From assembly GCA_947444925.1 (NCBI GenBank), contig CANFBW010000033.1, forward strand, positions 1 to 34,258: 34,258 bases of DNA, read 5' to 3'. Each line of letters opens with the position of its first letter. Positions within the stretch are counted from its first letter, which is position 1. Of this stretch, positions 1-9,480 are shown one piece after another. Made by a program: the position numbers and the translations under genes. The notes beneath the pieces were generated by a model. The model was not told where the DNA came from. It made no database searches and saw only the letters and a list, made by a program, of their open reading frames with translations. The DNA is from Flavobacteriales bacterium. Its GTDB lineage: Bacteria > Bacteroidota > Bacteroidia > Flavobacteriales_C > GCA-002722245.

Positions 1-2
1 AC

Positions 3-719
3 ATGAAAATTGCATTGTTAGGATATGGCAAAATGGGCCAGGAAATAGAGAAAATCGCTGTAGAGCGTGGACACGAAATTGTACTTAAAATCAACATCGA
101 CAACGCCCACGACCTTAGCAATGAAAACCTAAGCAAGGCCGATGTCGCCATCGAATTCAGCACACCTGAAACAGCCTACAGCAATATTCAAAAGTGTTTT
201 GAAGTCAACGTACCTATTGTTGTGGGCACTACCGGTTGGCTCGACAAAATGGAAGAGGTCAAAAATGCTGCCCAAAATCAGGGCAAAGGATTTTTTTATG
301 CCTCCAATTACAGTATTGGCGTAAATGTATTTTTTGAAGTCAACAAGCACCTCGCCAAATTGATGAAACCCTACCCATCGTATCACATTGAGATGGAAGA
401 AATTCACCATACGCAAAAATTAGATGCGCCAAGCGGTACTGCTATTACTTTGGCTGAAGGAATTATAGAAAATAGCAGCAGCAAAAGCAAATGGGTCAAC
501 GACAAAACAAACGTTGAAAGCGAATTAGAAATTATTTCAAAGCGCATAGAGAATATTCCAGGTACCCACACCGTTGTGTACGACTCTGAAATAGACGAGA
601 TTTACATACGACACACCGCCAAAAACAGAAAAGGCTTTGCTTTGGGCGCTGTCATTGCTGCCGAATTTATGAAAGGCAAATCTGGTTTTTTCGGAATGAA
701 AGACTTAATGAAATTTTAA
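3..719 (+). CDS. dapB: 4-hydroxy-tetrahydrodipicolinate reductase
   Basis: Cytoplasmic NAD(P)H-dependent enzyme of the diaminopimelate/lysine pathway, reducing the dihydrodipicolinate-type intermediate to tetrahydrodipicolinate. The 238 residues carry a Rossmann dinucleotide loop GYGKMG (7-12), the GTTGW segment (75-79), and the family signature with catalytic His-His (135-136), Lys139 and DAPSGTA (141-147). The C-terminal RHTAKNRKGFALGAV stretch is also typical. The length is normal for the short Bacteroidota form. The ATG lies two bases into the window, so the upstream region and any preceding operon member cannot be seen. lepB starts 12 bases after the stop, which suggests a shared transcript. 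Confidence 0.96.
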   Translation: MKIALLGYGKMGQEIEKIAVERGHEIVLKINIDNAHDLSNENLSKADVAIEFSTPETAYSNIQKCFEVNVPIVVGTTGWLDKMEEVKNAAQNQGKGFFYASNYSIGVNVFFEVNKHLAKLMKPYPSYHIEMEEIHHTQKLDAPSGTAITLAEGIIENSSSKSKWVNDKTNVESELEIISKRIENIPGTHTVVYDSEIDEIYIRHTAKNRKGFALGAVIAAEFMKGKSGFFGMKDLMKF

Positions 720-731
720 TCCATACCTAGC

Positions 732-2489
732 ATGAATAAGACTTACATATTAATACTCCTTTCCATATTGTTTCTCTTTGGATTGGCGAAGCTCTTTAGC
801 AAAGCTGGGGAAAAATCATGGAAGGCCTTTGTTCCAATTTACAACGTTTACGTTTGGTTAAAAATAGTACAGCGCCCCACTTGGTGGCTCATCTTATCGC
901 TCATTCCGGTAGTCAACATTGTGCTCATCATTGGGCTAACGGTAGAATTACTCAATTGCTTTGGCAAAAGAAAAGTGTTCGAACATGTACTCGGTGCCGT
1001 AGCCGGATTTATTTACTTGCCCTACATCGCCTTTTACGAAAACGTTGAATTCACGGGCGTTATAGACTATGCGAAAGCTAAAAAATCAAAACCTAGAGAA
1101 TGGTCAGAAGCTATTTTCTTCGCCATTATAGCAGCAACCATCATCCGAACTTTTGGCTTGGAAGCTTTTAAAATCCCCACACCTTCCATGGAAAACACGC
1201 TCATGACGGGCGACTTTTTATTCGTTAGTAAATTTCACTACGGTGCCAAAACACCCATCACCCCATTGTCGATTCCTTTTACGCATCAAACTATTCCTGT
1301 TCTTGAAATTCAATCGTATTTAGACTGGATTCAACTGCCTTCTTTAAAATTACCGGGACTCAAAGACGTGGAGCGACGCGATATCATTGTGTTCAACTAC
1401 CCCTATGAACCCTATCGGCCTACGGACAAAAAAACCAATTATGTGAAGCGCTGCGTAGGGATTCCCGGAGACAGCCTACAAGTAAAACAGGGCTTTGTAT
1501 ACATCAATGGCAGCAAAGAAGATTTTCCTAAAAGCGCCATTCCACAAGCCACCAACAACCAAAGTGATTTCGAAATCATTCATCCTTTTGAGTTCTCTCG
1601 CGATCGTTCAAAAGCAATTGTCGCCCTACACAACAATGCGGCGGTGCACTCAGGACTCGACCTTTTCACCTACGCACACAGCGACTGGACGATGCTCAAC
1701 AATGGCCCAATATGGGTACCCAAAAAAGATGCTTCGGTGCAGCTCAACGACAATTCTTACTATGAATACCGACGCATCTTTCGCTATTACGAAGACGGAA
1801 ATGTGTTGTATTTAAAAGACTTGGTCAACAGCTACATCGAATTGTCGTACTTGGAAAAACAAGTTGACTTTGAAAACAAATCGCGCTTCATGGAACTCTT
1901 GCGTCAAATGCAAGAACGTTTGCAATTTACCAAACTGCCTTTCAATCTTGCAGAAGCCGGCGACATGTTCTTTTTGCAAAACCCAGCCAATGGCGACAAA
2001 CTCGTCAATAATTTCAGTGACTACGAAAAAGACTTTAGCACTTTTTGCAGCACTCAAATTCCCATTGAAAAAGAAAAAATACTCGAAGCCATCAAAAAAA
2101 TGAATCCCAATTTAGTGGGCGATGGTAATAAAATTGAAATTGAAAAAGTGCAAATGCAGTTAAAAGAAGGAAAAAACTTATTCTTGGTAAACGGAGCACT
2201 CAACGACAAGTACACCTTCAAAAAAAGCTACTATTTCGCTATGGGTGACAACCGCGGACAATCAGCTGATTCGCGCGCTTGGGGATTTGTACCCGACGAC
2301 CACATTGTTGGAACACCCGTATTTATTTGGATGTCAATCAACGACGGCGTGCAATTCGATCGCTTGTTTTGCTTCGTTAATGCAAAAGGCATTTCTAAAT
2401 CCTACCTTTTTGAATTCTTGATTGGCGGATTGCTACTTTGGCTTGCCAACAAACTTTGGAAAAATCGAAAATCAAAAGAAAAGAAATAG
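732..2489 (+). CDS. lepB: Signal peptidase I with long insertion (Bacteroidota type)
   Basis: Membrane-bound S26 serine/lysine peptidase that removes signal peptides from exported proteins. At 585 residues it is more than twice the length of minimal LepB. The N-terminus (about 1-105) is hydrophobic and resembles the DUF5684-type membrane domain. A further membrane helix (about 126-142) precedes the catalytic Ser152 in PTPSMENTL. Lys239 in YVKRCVGIPGD is the general base, and the box E motif GDNRGQSADSRAWG starts at 505. Thus about 250 residues are inserted between the PGD motif and box E; long insertions here are known in Bacteroidota signal peptidases. A C-terminal hydrophobic helix (about 562-575) precedes a basic tail. 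The gene lies between dapB and a WbqC-like gene whose start overlaps its stop. Confidence 0.95.
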   Translation: MNKTYILILLSILFLFGLAKLFSKAGEKSWKAFVPIYNVYVWLKIVQRPTWWLILSLIPVVNIVLIIGLTVELLNCFGKRKVFEHVLGAVAGFIYLPYIAFYENVEFTGVIDYAKAKKSKPREWSEAIFFAIIAATIIRTFGLEAFKIPTPSMENTLMTGDFLFVSKFHYGAKTPITPLSIPFTHQTIPVLEIQSYLDWIQLPSLKLPGLKDVERRDIIVFNYPYEPYRPTDKKTNYVKRCVGIPGDSLQVKQGFVYINGSKEDFPKSAIPQATNNQSDFEIIHPFEFSRDRSKAIVALHNNAAVHSGLDLFTYAHSDWTMLNNGPIWVPKKDASVQLNDNSYYEYRRIFRYYEDGNVLYLKDLVNSYIELSYLEKQVDFENKSRFMELLRQMQERLQFTKLPFNLAEAGDMFFLQNPANGDKLVNNFSDYEKDFSTFCSTQIPIEKEKILEAIKKMNPNLVGDGNKIEIEKVQMQLKEGKNLFLVNGALNDKYTFKKSYYFAMGDNRGQSADSRAWGFVPDDHIVGTPVFIWMSINDGVQFDRLFCFVNAKGISKSYLFEFLIGGLLLWLANKLWKNRKSKEKK

Positions 2490-3088
2490 TGACAGCCATC
2501 TTTCCTAGCACCTTTTTAGGGCCCATTGAATATTACGCCTTGCTGAAAAAAAATCCGCAATCTTTGCTGGAAGTACACGAGCATTTTCCAAAACAAACCA
2601 TACGCAGCCGCACCGAAATTTATGGCGCCAATGGCAAACTAAACATCTCTCTGCCTTTGCAGAAAAGAAAAAACGAACACACGCCGATCGCACAAATACG
2701 CATTTCCTACGACGAGTCATGGCAAAACATTTTATGGCGATCCATCACTGCCAGCTACCGTTCATCGCCTTTCTTTGAATACTACGAAAGCGAATTGGAA
2801 AAACTCATTTATGTAAAGCATGAATTTCTGCTCGACTACAATACGTCGCTGCACCAGTGGATTTGCGCCAAACTAAAATTAACATCTACGCTTATTCCTA
2901 CCACTGAATACCATAAAACGTACAGCGACATCAATGACTTCCGCAGCAGCATTCACAGCAAAAAGGGACCCGCTTTTGTGCATCCCGAATACATGCAAGT
3001 GTTCGCCAACAAAATGGGTTTCATTCCCAACCTAAGCATCGTTGACTTGTTGTTCAACGAAGGCCCACACGGCTTGTCTTTGCTGTAA
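2489..3088 (+). CDS. WbqC-like family protein
   Basis: This 199-residue protein matches the WbqC-like family, a conserved Bacteroidota family whose name comes from an O-antigen locus; its biochemical activity is not established. Typical segments are the N-terminal FPSTFLGPIEYYALL, the HFPKQTIRSRTEIYGANG block, and the C-terminal LSIVDLLFNEGP. I chose the GTG at 2489, which overlaps the last base of the lepB TAG stop. The open frame extends further upstream (TTG at 2438) but would then overlap lepB by 52 bases, and the conserved N-terminus begins just after the GTG. The one-base overlap implies translational coupling in a dapB-lepB-wbqC-like operon. Confidence 0.85.
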   Translation: MTAIFPSTFLGPIEYYALLKKNPQSLLEVHEHFPKQTIRSRTEIYGANGKLNISLPLQKRKNEHTPIAQIRISYDESWQNILWRSITASYRSSPFFEYYESELEKLIYVKHEFLLDYNTSLHQWICAKLKLTSTLIPTTEYHKTYSDINDFRSSIHSKKGPAFVHPEYMQVFANKMGFIPNLSIVDLLFNEGPHGLSLL

Positions 3089-3201
3089 ACTCAACTCATT
3101 TTCTTTATTTCAAACAGCAATTTTGCGCATTTCGCCTGCAGTGAAAATAGTGTATTGACCAGCACTTCAATAAATTCGCACGAGCCAAAAATCAAATTCC
3201 T

Positions 3202-3209
3202 TATATTTG
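3202..3209 (+). promoter_or_regulatory. Bacteroidota -7 promoter element
   Basis: TATATTTG matches the Bacteroidota primary-sigma -7 consensus TAnnTTTG exactly and lies 15 bases upstream of the ATG at 3224. No convincing TTTG -33 element sits at the usual distance, so this is a single-element call. Confidence 0.45.
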
Positions 3210-3223
3210 ATCAAAATTGAAGA

Positions 3224-4525
3224 ATGAAACAAAAGTATTTTCTACTTTTTGTTATTGGATTATTTGTACTGCGCATGGCTTACGGTCTGGTGTCAGACTT
3301 TTGGGAGGAAGACAACAAGCAAATTTATCTCATTGGACTGAAATCATACACTACCGAAACATGGCCTTATTATGGTCCCGACATCGTGTATACCAAAACA
3401 CAAATTCCAGGAGCATTACAAGGTTTGCTCATCAGCTTACCCCTACATTTGTTAGCGATTCCTGAAGCGCCCTTTCTTTTTTTGGGTTTACTCTCCTTTG
3501 CCATACTTGTATTTTTTGCCAATTATTTGGCGCATCGCTTTAGCGATATTCCAAAATGGCTGATATACACCATCGTACTCACAACCTCGTGGGTGATGCA
3601 CTTCTCCATGTCGGTAGTCAACCCTTCGTACGTCATTTTATTTTCCATTCCTTTTTTCGTGTGCTTTGTAGAAATCATCGATGTTTACAAAAGCAAACGC
3701 ATAACCAACACAACAGCATTTTTCGTTATAGGCATCAGTACCACATTGGTCATGCAAATCCACATGTCTTGGGTTTTGCTTTTACCCTTCACTGCAGTGG
3801 CCTTTGCATACACACTTTACAATTCACGAAAGAGCTTTATTAAGTACAGTTTACTTTATATTCTTGGCGCAAGCATTGGTGCGCTGACCTTGCTGCCAAC
3901 CTTGTTTTTTCCCGATGCTTCCGGCACTGGCGACGTAGCAAGCAACATTGTTTTCAATTGGGAAAATTTTAAAAACATTGGCACCATCCTCACACGTTTT
4001 TTAATTTTTGCGGGCTACGAAGTTCCTTATATGTTAGGCACAAGTACTGAAGCTCGCTTGGCGGTAGTGGAGCACCAACTCTGGATGGCTCCTTTCACAG
4101 CATATTTGTACCTTTTTGGTTTCGCACAAGTGGCTCTTTTTATCATTTCTTTCTTTCAAAAAAATGATAGCGGCGATTGGCGCAAAATGAAGTGGATCAC
4201 CTTTGGTTCCTACCTGTTAATTTTTGCAAGCTTCTTTTTCTCCATTAAAGGTCCGGCACCACACACCTTTTACATTATGCTGCCTATCGCCATGATCTAT
4301 TCATTTCATTGCTATCGATGGATCATCTCAAAAAAGAAATTTTTCGCGACACTTCTGCAAATAGCCGCCATCAGCGGCATACTGTTTCACATTGGATTGG
4401 GCATCGACAAGTACGAAAACAAATCACTTTACAAAAACAGAGCGCTCATACAAAATGCCATCGATCAAAAAGACTACAAAATTTTGGGCACAAGACGCAG
4501 CGATGTTTTGGGACACGGCTATTAA
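3224..4525 (+). CDS. Polytopic membrane protein, GT-C glycosyltransferase-like
   Basis: The 433-residue integral membrane protein has about ten hydrophobic helices, starting with residues 5-22. The first external loop is acidic (DFWEEDN), the position where GT-C enzymes of the ArnT/PMT type keep a catalytic acidic residue. Further loops contain YYGPDIVYTKTQ and a long segment around GTGDVASNIVFNWENF. From this topology I infer a lipid-linked-sugar-dependent transferase or a related envelope protein, but no family motif is decisive and other membrane transporters are possible. The start ATG follows a TAnnTTTG element. The next gene begins 11 bases after the stop, so the nuclease gene may be co-transcribed. 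Confidence 0.6.
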   Translation: MKQKYFLLFVIGLFVLRMAYGLVSDFWEEDNKQIYLIGLKSYTTETWPYYGPDIVYTKTQIPGALQGLLISLPLHLLAIPEAPFLFLGLLSFAILVFFANYLAHRFSDIPKWLIYTIVLTTSWVMHFSMSVVNPSYVILFSIPFFVCFVEIIDVYKSKRITNTTAFFVIGISTTLVMQIHMSWVLLLPFTAVAFAYTLYNSRKSFIKYSLLYILGASIGALTLLPTLFFPDASGTGDVASNIVFNWENFKNIGTILTRFLIFAGYEVPYMLGTSTEARLAVVEHQLWMAPFTAYLYLFGFAQVALFIISFFQKNDSGDWRKMKWITFGSYLLIFASFFFSIKGPAPHTFYIMLPIAMIYSFHCYRWIISKKKFFATLLQIAAISGILFHIGLGIDKYENKSLYKNRALIQNAIDQKDYKILGTRRSDVLGHGY

Positions 4526-4536
4526 AACACACAACA

Positions 4537-7308
4537 ATGACAACATTTCTTGGCAAAGTAGCCCAACATATTTTTGAAAATTACCCCAACGACACTGAAA
4601 ACATTTGCGTTGTGTTGCCCAGTAAACGCGCTGGATTATTTTTAAAAAAAGAAATCGCCAACACTTTTCAAAAAACCATTTGGGCACCTGTCATCCTTTC
4701 TCCCGATGATTTTATTCAAGAAATTTGCGCCTCTAAAATCATATCCTCCTTTGAACTCACCCTGCACTTTTACAGCGTGTACAAAGCCTTGCCCAGTGAG
4801 GTTGAAAAAGACGACTTCAATGAATTTTTAAATTGGGCACCCTCACTGCTCAGTGACTTTGATGCCATTGACCGCCATCTTATTGATCCCGCAAAATTCT
4901 TTGGCTACATCAATGAATCTCGCGCTTTAGAAGTTTGGAATGTAGATGGACAAGCACTGTCGGAATTTCAAAAAAACTACCTGCGCTTCTGGAAAAATCT
5001 ACATCTATACTACAACGCACTCAATAGCTCGCTGCAGGCCGAACACTTGGTCACACGCGGACAGGCATACCGACTTGCCGCTGAAGCCATCAGTAAAACC
5101 GATTTCAGCAACAAGTACCACAAAGTAATTTTCGCGGGATTAAATGCCTTGAGTCCAGCCGAAGAAAAAATTGTCAGCACTTCCATTAAAGCCGGCTGGA
5201 GCGAAATACTTTTTGACGCCGATGAATACTACCTCTTCAACAAGAGTCAAGAAGCGGGCAGTTTTTTGCGAAAATATTTAAAGGGTTGGGCTTCGTCCAA
5301 TTTCATTTGGAAAGAAGACCTGTTGCAAACACAAGAAAAAAACATACACATCATCGCTTGTCCGCAAAACATCATTCAAGCAAAGGTCGCCGGCGAAATA
5401 GTGAAGACTAAATTTCCGGTGAACTCACCGCGCTCAGCCGTCATTCTGTGCGATGAAAATTTGCTTCTGCCCTTTCTCAACCACCTGCCCGAAGAAACTA
5501 CTGCAGCCAACATCACCATGGGTTTTCCGCTAAAGCAAAGCGACCTTTACCCCTTGTTAATTCAACTGTTTTCACTGCACAGCAATGCACTCCTCAAAGA
5601 AAAAGATTATCTTTTTTACCACCACGACTTGCTGCTTTTGCTCGCGCATGAAAAAATGCAATTGCTCTTCAATCCCTCTAAATTCAATGCACTCAGTCAG
5701 TGGATCACCAGCAACAACAAAGTATACATCACTCTTGAAAGATGCATTTCATTTTTGGGCGAAGAACTGCGCTTCATCCTATCGGCAGAAAACAAATTTG
5801 GCAACGGATTTTTAAAAAATACGCTACAGCTCACCCTACAACTTAAAAACAAATACAGCGACACACGTCCCATTGAAAGCGAATACCTTTTCACCTTTTA
5901 TACCTTTTTGCAAAAATTATCGAACCTCGTTTTAAAATACAACCTCGAAGAACTCAACAACTTAAAGTCACTCAAGCGCGTTTGCCTGAAATTGGTGAAG
6001 CTCGAAAAACTATCCTTTTACGGCGAACCATTGCAAGGGCTGCAAATCATGGGAATGCTCGAAAGCAGAACCCTCGACTTTGAAAACATAGTATTATTAT
6101 CAGTCAACGAAGGCGTGATACCGAAAGACAAACAGCAACAATCTTTCATACCCTTTGACATTAAAAAAGAATTCGGACTGCATACGCACCACGAGAACGA
6201 CGCTATTTTCGCCTACCATTTCTACCGCCTTTTGCAGCGTGCAAAAAACATTTATTTACTGTATACTTCAGCCGGAGATGGCATGGGCGCACAGGGTGAA
6301 AAAAGCCGCTTTCTAAAACAAATAGAAATGGAGTATTCGGGCAAAAGCAATCCGAATGTGCACCTCTACAGCACACAGGCAGCAATCCCTGCATCAACAA
6401 GCAACAACGCCGACATCGACATTGAAAACTCCGCCAACATTGGCGAAAAGCTACAGTGCATGGCCGAAAAGGGATTTTCACCTTCGGCCATCAACAAGCT
6501 CATCGCCTGTCCACTCGATTTCTATTACCGCTATATTCTCGGATTGGGTGAACTTGAAGAAGTAGAAGAAGACATTGAGGCCAGCAGCATGGGAACCGCC
6601 ATTCACAGCACACTTGAACGAATGTATCAACCCCACGTATCAAAAATCATAAAAATCAGCGACGTACAAGCCATGTTGCCCCAAGTTGAAAAAGAGCTCA
6701 AACAGTCCTTTGAAGCAGTAAAAATCAGCGAAATTGCGCAAGGCAAAAACCATTTGACTTTCAACATCGCCGTTGATGTTGTGACACAATTTTTGCGCAA
6801 CGAAATTGCCTTTTTAGAAGAGCTCCAAAGCACCAATCAAGTGCTGACCATATTGAATCTCGAACAAAAAATGGAAAGCACCCTTGAAATTGAAGTACAA
6901 GGTCAAGTACAAAAAATTAAAATCAAAGGCATCGCCGATCGTATTGATCAAATAGGAAGCACCATACGCCTTGTTGACTACAAAACAGGAAGTGTGCAAA
7001 GCTCTGAACTTACTTTCGACATGGACACAATTACGGGCGATAAAAAATCAAAGGCCCTGCAGTTGATGTGGTACAGTCTTTTGTACCTCAACAACCATCC
7101 GCAGGTGCATAGCGTTACCCCAGGCATTATTTCATTTCGATCGCTGAGCAAAGGAATGATAGGCATCAAATACAAAAACGAAAGCAGCGCCAACCGAGAC
7201 TCCTGTGCCGAATACGAAACCCAACTCAAAATCATTTTTGAGCATTTATTTTCCGGTAAATTTCGCTACTCGCACAACAGCGATGCCAAATATTGCCAGT
7301 ATTGTTAA
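4537..7308 (+). CDS. AddB-like PD-(D/E)XK nuclease family protein
   Basis: A 923-residue protein resembling the AddB/RexB-type subunit of recombination helicase-nucleases. The N-terminus (ENICVVLPSKRAGLFLKKEI) is a degenerate SF1-helicase fold whose Walker A position lacks the GK(S/T) residues, so ATP use is unlikely there. The C-terminal nuclease starts with FSPSAINKLIACPLDFYYRY and keeps Asp801 in ADRID, Asp814 and Lys816 in DYKTG. AddB-type nucleases bind a 4Fe-4S cluster with one Cys before the nuclease core (here Cys658) and three near the end; only the CxxC pair (920, 923) is present because the frame stops right after it. The ATG at 4537 was chosen because upstream codons overlap the preceding gene. 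A separate AddA-like partner is not in the window. Confidence 0.85.
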   Translation: MTTFLGKVAQHIFENYPNDTENICVVLPSKRAGLFLKKEIANTFQKTIWAPVILSPDDFIQEICASKIISSFELTLHFYSVYKALPSEVEKDDFNEFLNWAPSLLSDFDAIDRHLIDPAKFFGYINESRALEVWNVDGQALSEFQKNYLRFWKNLHLYYNALNSSLQAEHLVTRGQAYRLAAEAISKTDFSNKYHKVIFAGLNALSPAEEKIVSTSIKAGWSEILFDADEYYLFNKSQEAGSFLRKYLKGWASSNFIWKEDLLQTQEKNIHIIACPQNIIQAKVAGEIVKTKFPVNSPRSAVILCDENLLLPFLNHLPEETTAANITMGFPLKQSDLYPLLIQLFSLHSNALLKEKDYLFYHHDLLLLLAHEKMQLLFNPSKFNALSQWITSNNKVYITLERCISFLGEELRFILSAENKFGNGFLKNTLQLTLQLKNKYSDTRPIESEYLFTFYTFLQKLSNLVLKYNLEELNNLKSLKRVCLKLVKLEKLSFYGEPLQGLQIMGMLESRTLDFENIVLLSVNEGVIPKDKQQQSFIPFDIKKEFGLHTHHENDAIFAYHFYRLLQRAKNIYLLYTSAGDGMGAQGEKSRFLKQIEMEYSGKSNPNVHLYSTQAAIPASTSNNADIDIENSANIGEKLQCMAEKGFSPSAINKLIACPLDFYYRYILGLGELEEVEEDIEASSMGTAIHSTLERMYQPHVSKIIKISDVQAMLPQVEKELKQSFEAVKISEIAQGKNHLTFNIAVDVVTQFLRNEIAFLEELQSTNQVLTILNLEQKMESTLEIEVQGQVQKIKIKGIADRIDQIGSTIRLVDYKTGSVQSSELTFDMDTITGDKKSKALQLMWYSLLYLNNHPQVHSVTPGIISFRSLSKGMIGIKYKNESSANRDSCAEYETQLKIIFEHLFSGKFRYSHNSDAKYCQYC

Positions 7309-7333
7309 TAGATCAGGACAGCTGTCAATTTTG

Positions 7334-7846
7334 CTATTTCAACACAAAAGAATTCAAAACGCTTTCGCCAATGGCCTGCGTGCTATTGCCCTGCTCCATT
7401 GTAAAAGTAAGGATGTATGCTCTGTCGTTCATCACCCACACATACTGCTCAAACTGCAAGTGAAATGCGCCTTGATCACCAGTATAAATCATTTTATGAA
7501 ATTCAGAACTCTCTTTTTTAATGCGCTTACTCTCCAAAACATTTGAATTGGTGATCATCGATTTGATTTGTCCTTCCGATATTTCAACGTATTTGTTCAA
7601 GTCCAAATCATGACCTTTCAAATCCTGAGAAATCAAATTTACATTTTCACTAAACTTGTCTTGTTCCGACTCACTTGGCGAAAAAATAGCGAAACTGGTG
7701 CCCATTTTTCCACTGGTATCCAACTTCCAAGTTGCCGGATAGTGAATGCTAAAATTGGCTTTGGTAAAAACAATGTCTGTTTCAGGAGCTGCAAAAGCTA
7801 GACAAAGTGCACAAAGCGCAATAAATACAAAAATGTTCGATTTCAT
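7334..7846 (-). CDS. Exported PsbP-like (DUF1795-like) small protein
   Basis: A 170-residue protein with a signal peptide (residues 1-19, hydrophobic core VFIALCALCLAFA), so it is probably periplasmic or surface-associated. The mature part starts with TKANFSIHYPATWKLD, the opening typical of PsbP/DcrB/DUF1795-like domains, and ends with ILTFTMEQGN..SVLNSFVLK, also characteristic of this fold. Function in bacteria is generally unknown. The gene converges on the nuclease gene with only 25 bases between the stops and is transcribed alone. A possible -7 element (TATCTTCA on the minus strand, 7873-7880) lies 27 bases upstream of the start. Confidence 0.7.
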   Translation of the reverse strand: MKSNIFVFIALCALCLAFAAPETDIVFTKANFSIHYPATWKLDTSGKMGTSFAIFSPSESEQDKFSENVNLISQDLKGHDLDLNKYVEISEGQIKSMITNSNVLESKRIKKESSEFHKMIYTGDQGAFHLQFEQYVWVMNDRAYILTFTMEQGNSTQAIGESVLNSFVLK

Positions 7847-8073
7847 TTTACAAGATTTAAATTAGTGGGCGGTGAAGATAAAATAAACACAACACTTTCA
7901 GCCATTTCATTAAAAGCAATAAGGAAAGCTTGCATTTTCTATCGCTACAAAGTTTGATTTTATTTCCACCAAGCCTGCATTATCCGCCGGCTCCAAAGCG
8001 CAATAAAAGTAATGTCTTTTGAGCCACAGCGCACAAAAGAAAATTCTTTGCTGCTGCGAAAAGCAGAATAGTT

Positions 8074-8081
8074 TATCTTCG
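8074..8081 (+). promoter_or_regulatory. Probable -7 promoter element of mnmE
   Basis: TATCTTCG differs from TAnnTTTG at one base. A TTG at the -33-like position lies 23 bases upstream, inside TTCTTTGC. The element ends only 4 bases before the mnmE ATG, so the transcript would be nearly leaderless. Confidence 0.45.
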
Positions 8082-8085
8082 CACT

Positions 8086-9480
8086 ATGGACGGACTCAGA
8101 AAACTATCGGCAAAAAACGACAACATCATTGCACCCGCAACAGCGCCAGGCATAGGCGCTATTGCCGTGCTGCGCATCTCGGGTGCCGATGCCATCACGC
8201 TGTGCTCCACTGTTTTTGAATCCATCAAAGGCAAAAAAAAATTAGTCGATGCCGCTTCACACACCGCGCACTTTGGCAACATCAAAGACGGCGATCGCAT
8301 TCTCGATGAAGTGCTCGTCACCGTTTTCAAAGCACCCCACTCCTACACCAGTGAAAACACAGTAGAAATTTCCTGTCACGGCTCAACATACATCCAGCAA
8401 GAAATCATCAAACTTTTTCTTGCAAAAGGGGTACGTATAGCCGAACCCGGAGAATTCACACTGCGTGCTTTTTACAACGGAAAACTCGACTTGTCGCAAG
8501 CCGAAGCCGTGGCCGACCTCATTCATTCCACATCTGAAAGCGAACATCAGCTGGCCATTCAGCAAATTCGAGGAGGTTTTTCCAACGAAATAAAAAAACT
8601 GCGCGAAGAAATCATCCGCTTTGCTTCCTTGATCGAACTTGAACTCGACTTCAGTGAAGAAGACGTAGAGTTTGCCGACCGCAAAGACTTCATTGCCCTC
8701 ATCACAAAAACAAAGGCAGCGATTCAGCATTTGATAGATTCTTTTTCAGCGGGCAACGTGATTAAAAATGGTGTTCCAGTAGCCATTGTGGGCAAACCCA
8801 ACGTAGGCAAGTCCACCTTACTCAATGCGCTGCTGAACGAAGAAAGAGCGATTGTATCCAGCATCGCCGGCACCACGCGCGATACCATTGAAGACGAAAT
8901 AAACATGAATGGCATCAAATTTCGTTTCATCGACACAGCCGGAATCCGCGAAACATCCGATGAAATAGAAAGCATAGGCATTGAAAAAACCTTTGAAAAA
9001 ATAGCGCTGGCCAGCATTGTATTGTACCTGCTCGATCCATCAACGCCAGAAGAAGAATTGGCTTCTTTGCGTAAGTCCTTTTCTGAAAAAAGCAACAGCG
9101 ATCGGCGCAGCTTAATATTTGTATTCAACAAAAGTGACCTCGCGACACCAAGCGTCAGCGAAAGTGACGACGTCATTTTCATATCCGCCAAAGACAAAAC
9201 AGGCATTGACAAAGTGAAAACTAAAATTCTTTCATTGGTGAATTTAGGCAAGGTAAAAGTAGGCGACATCATTGTATCCAACAGTCGACACTATGACGCA
9301 CTGTCTCGCGCCCACATTAGCCTTGACACTGTGCTGAAAAATCTCCACTCTAAAATCCCTACCGATTTAATTGCCATCGACATCCGCACCGCAATGCACG
9401 AACTCGGTACCATCACAGGCGAAGTATCAACCGACGACTTATTGGAGTCCATCTTCAGGAATTTCTGTATCGGAAAGTAA
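8086..9480 (+). CDS. mnmE: tRNA uridine-5-carboxymethylaminomethyl modification GTPase
   Basis: Cytoplasmic GTPase that, with MnmG, modifies the wobble uridine of several tRNAs. The 464-residue protein has the N-terminal formyl-tetrahydrofolate-binding domain (IIAPATAPGIGAIAVLRISG, 14-33) and a central helical domain. The Ras-like G domain follows, with G1 GKPNVGKS (236-243), G2 GTTRD (262-266), G3 DTAG (283-286) and G4 NKSD (348-351). The invariant C-terminal CIGK motif has its catalytic Cys at 461. Length and architecture are those of the family. The start ATG is the only suitable one, although the promoter-like element just ahead leaves almost no leader. It appears monocistronic. Confidence 0.97.
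   Translation: MDGLRKLSAKNDNIIAPATAPGIGAIAVLRISGADAITLCSTVFESIKGKKKLVDAASHTAHFGNIKDGDRILDEVLVTVFKAPHSYTSENTVEISCHGSTYIQQEIIKLFLAKGVRIAEPGEFTLRAFYNGKLDLSQAEAVADLIHSTSESEHQLAIQQIRGGFSNEIKKLREEIIRFASLIELELDFSEEDVEFADRKDFIALITKTKAAIQHLIDSFSAGNVIKNGVPVAIVGKPNVGKSTLLNALLNEERAIVSSIAGTTRDTIEDEINMNGIKFRFIDTAGIRETSDEIESIGIEKTFEKIALASIVLYLLDPSTPEEELASLRKSFSEKSNSDRRSLIFVFNKSDLATPSVSESDDVIFISAKDKTGIDKVKTKILSLVNLGKVKVGDIIVSNSRHYDALSRAHISLDTVLKNLHSKIPTDLIAIDIRTAMHELGTITGEVSTDDLLESIFRNFCIGK

Noticed and set aside
4309-4536. Upstream extension of the nuclease frame
   Set aside because: These 76 codons overlap the preceding membrane-protein gene and show no nuclease-family character; the conserved N-terminus starts at the ATG at 4537.
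7317-7326. Palindrome GACAGCTGTC between the nuclease and PsbP-like genes
   Set aside because: A loopless ten-base palindrome cannot form a normal terminator hairpin and a match of this size can occur by chance.
8724-9281. Long minus-strand open frame opposite mnmE
   Set aside because: It lies entirely opposite a gene with strong family motifs, and its translation has no recognisable domain.
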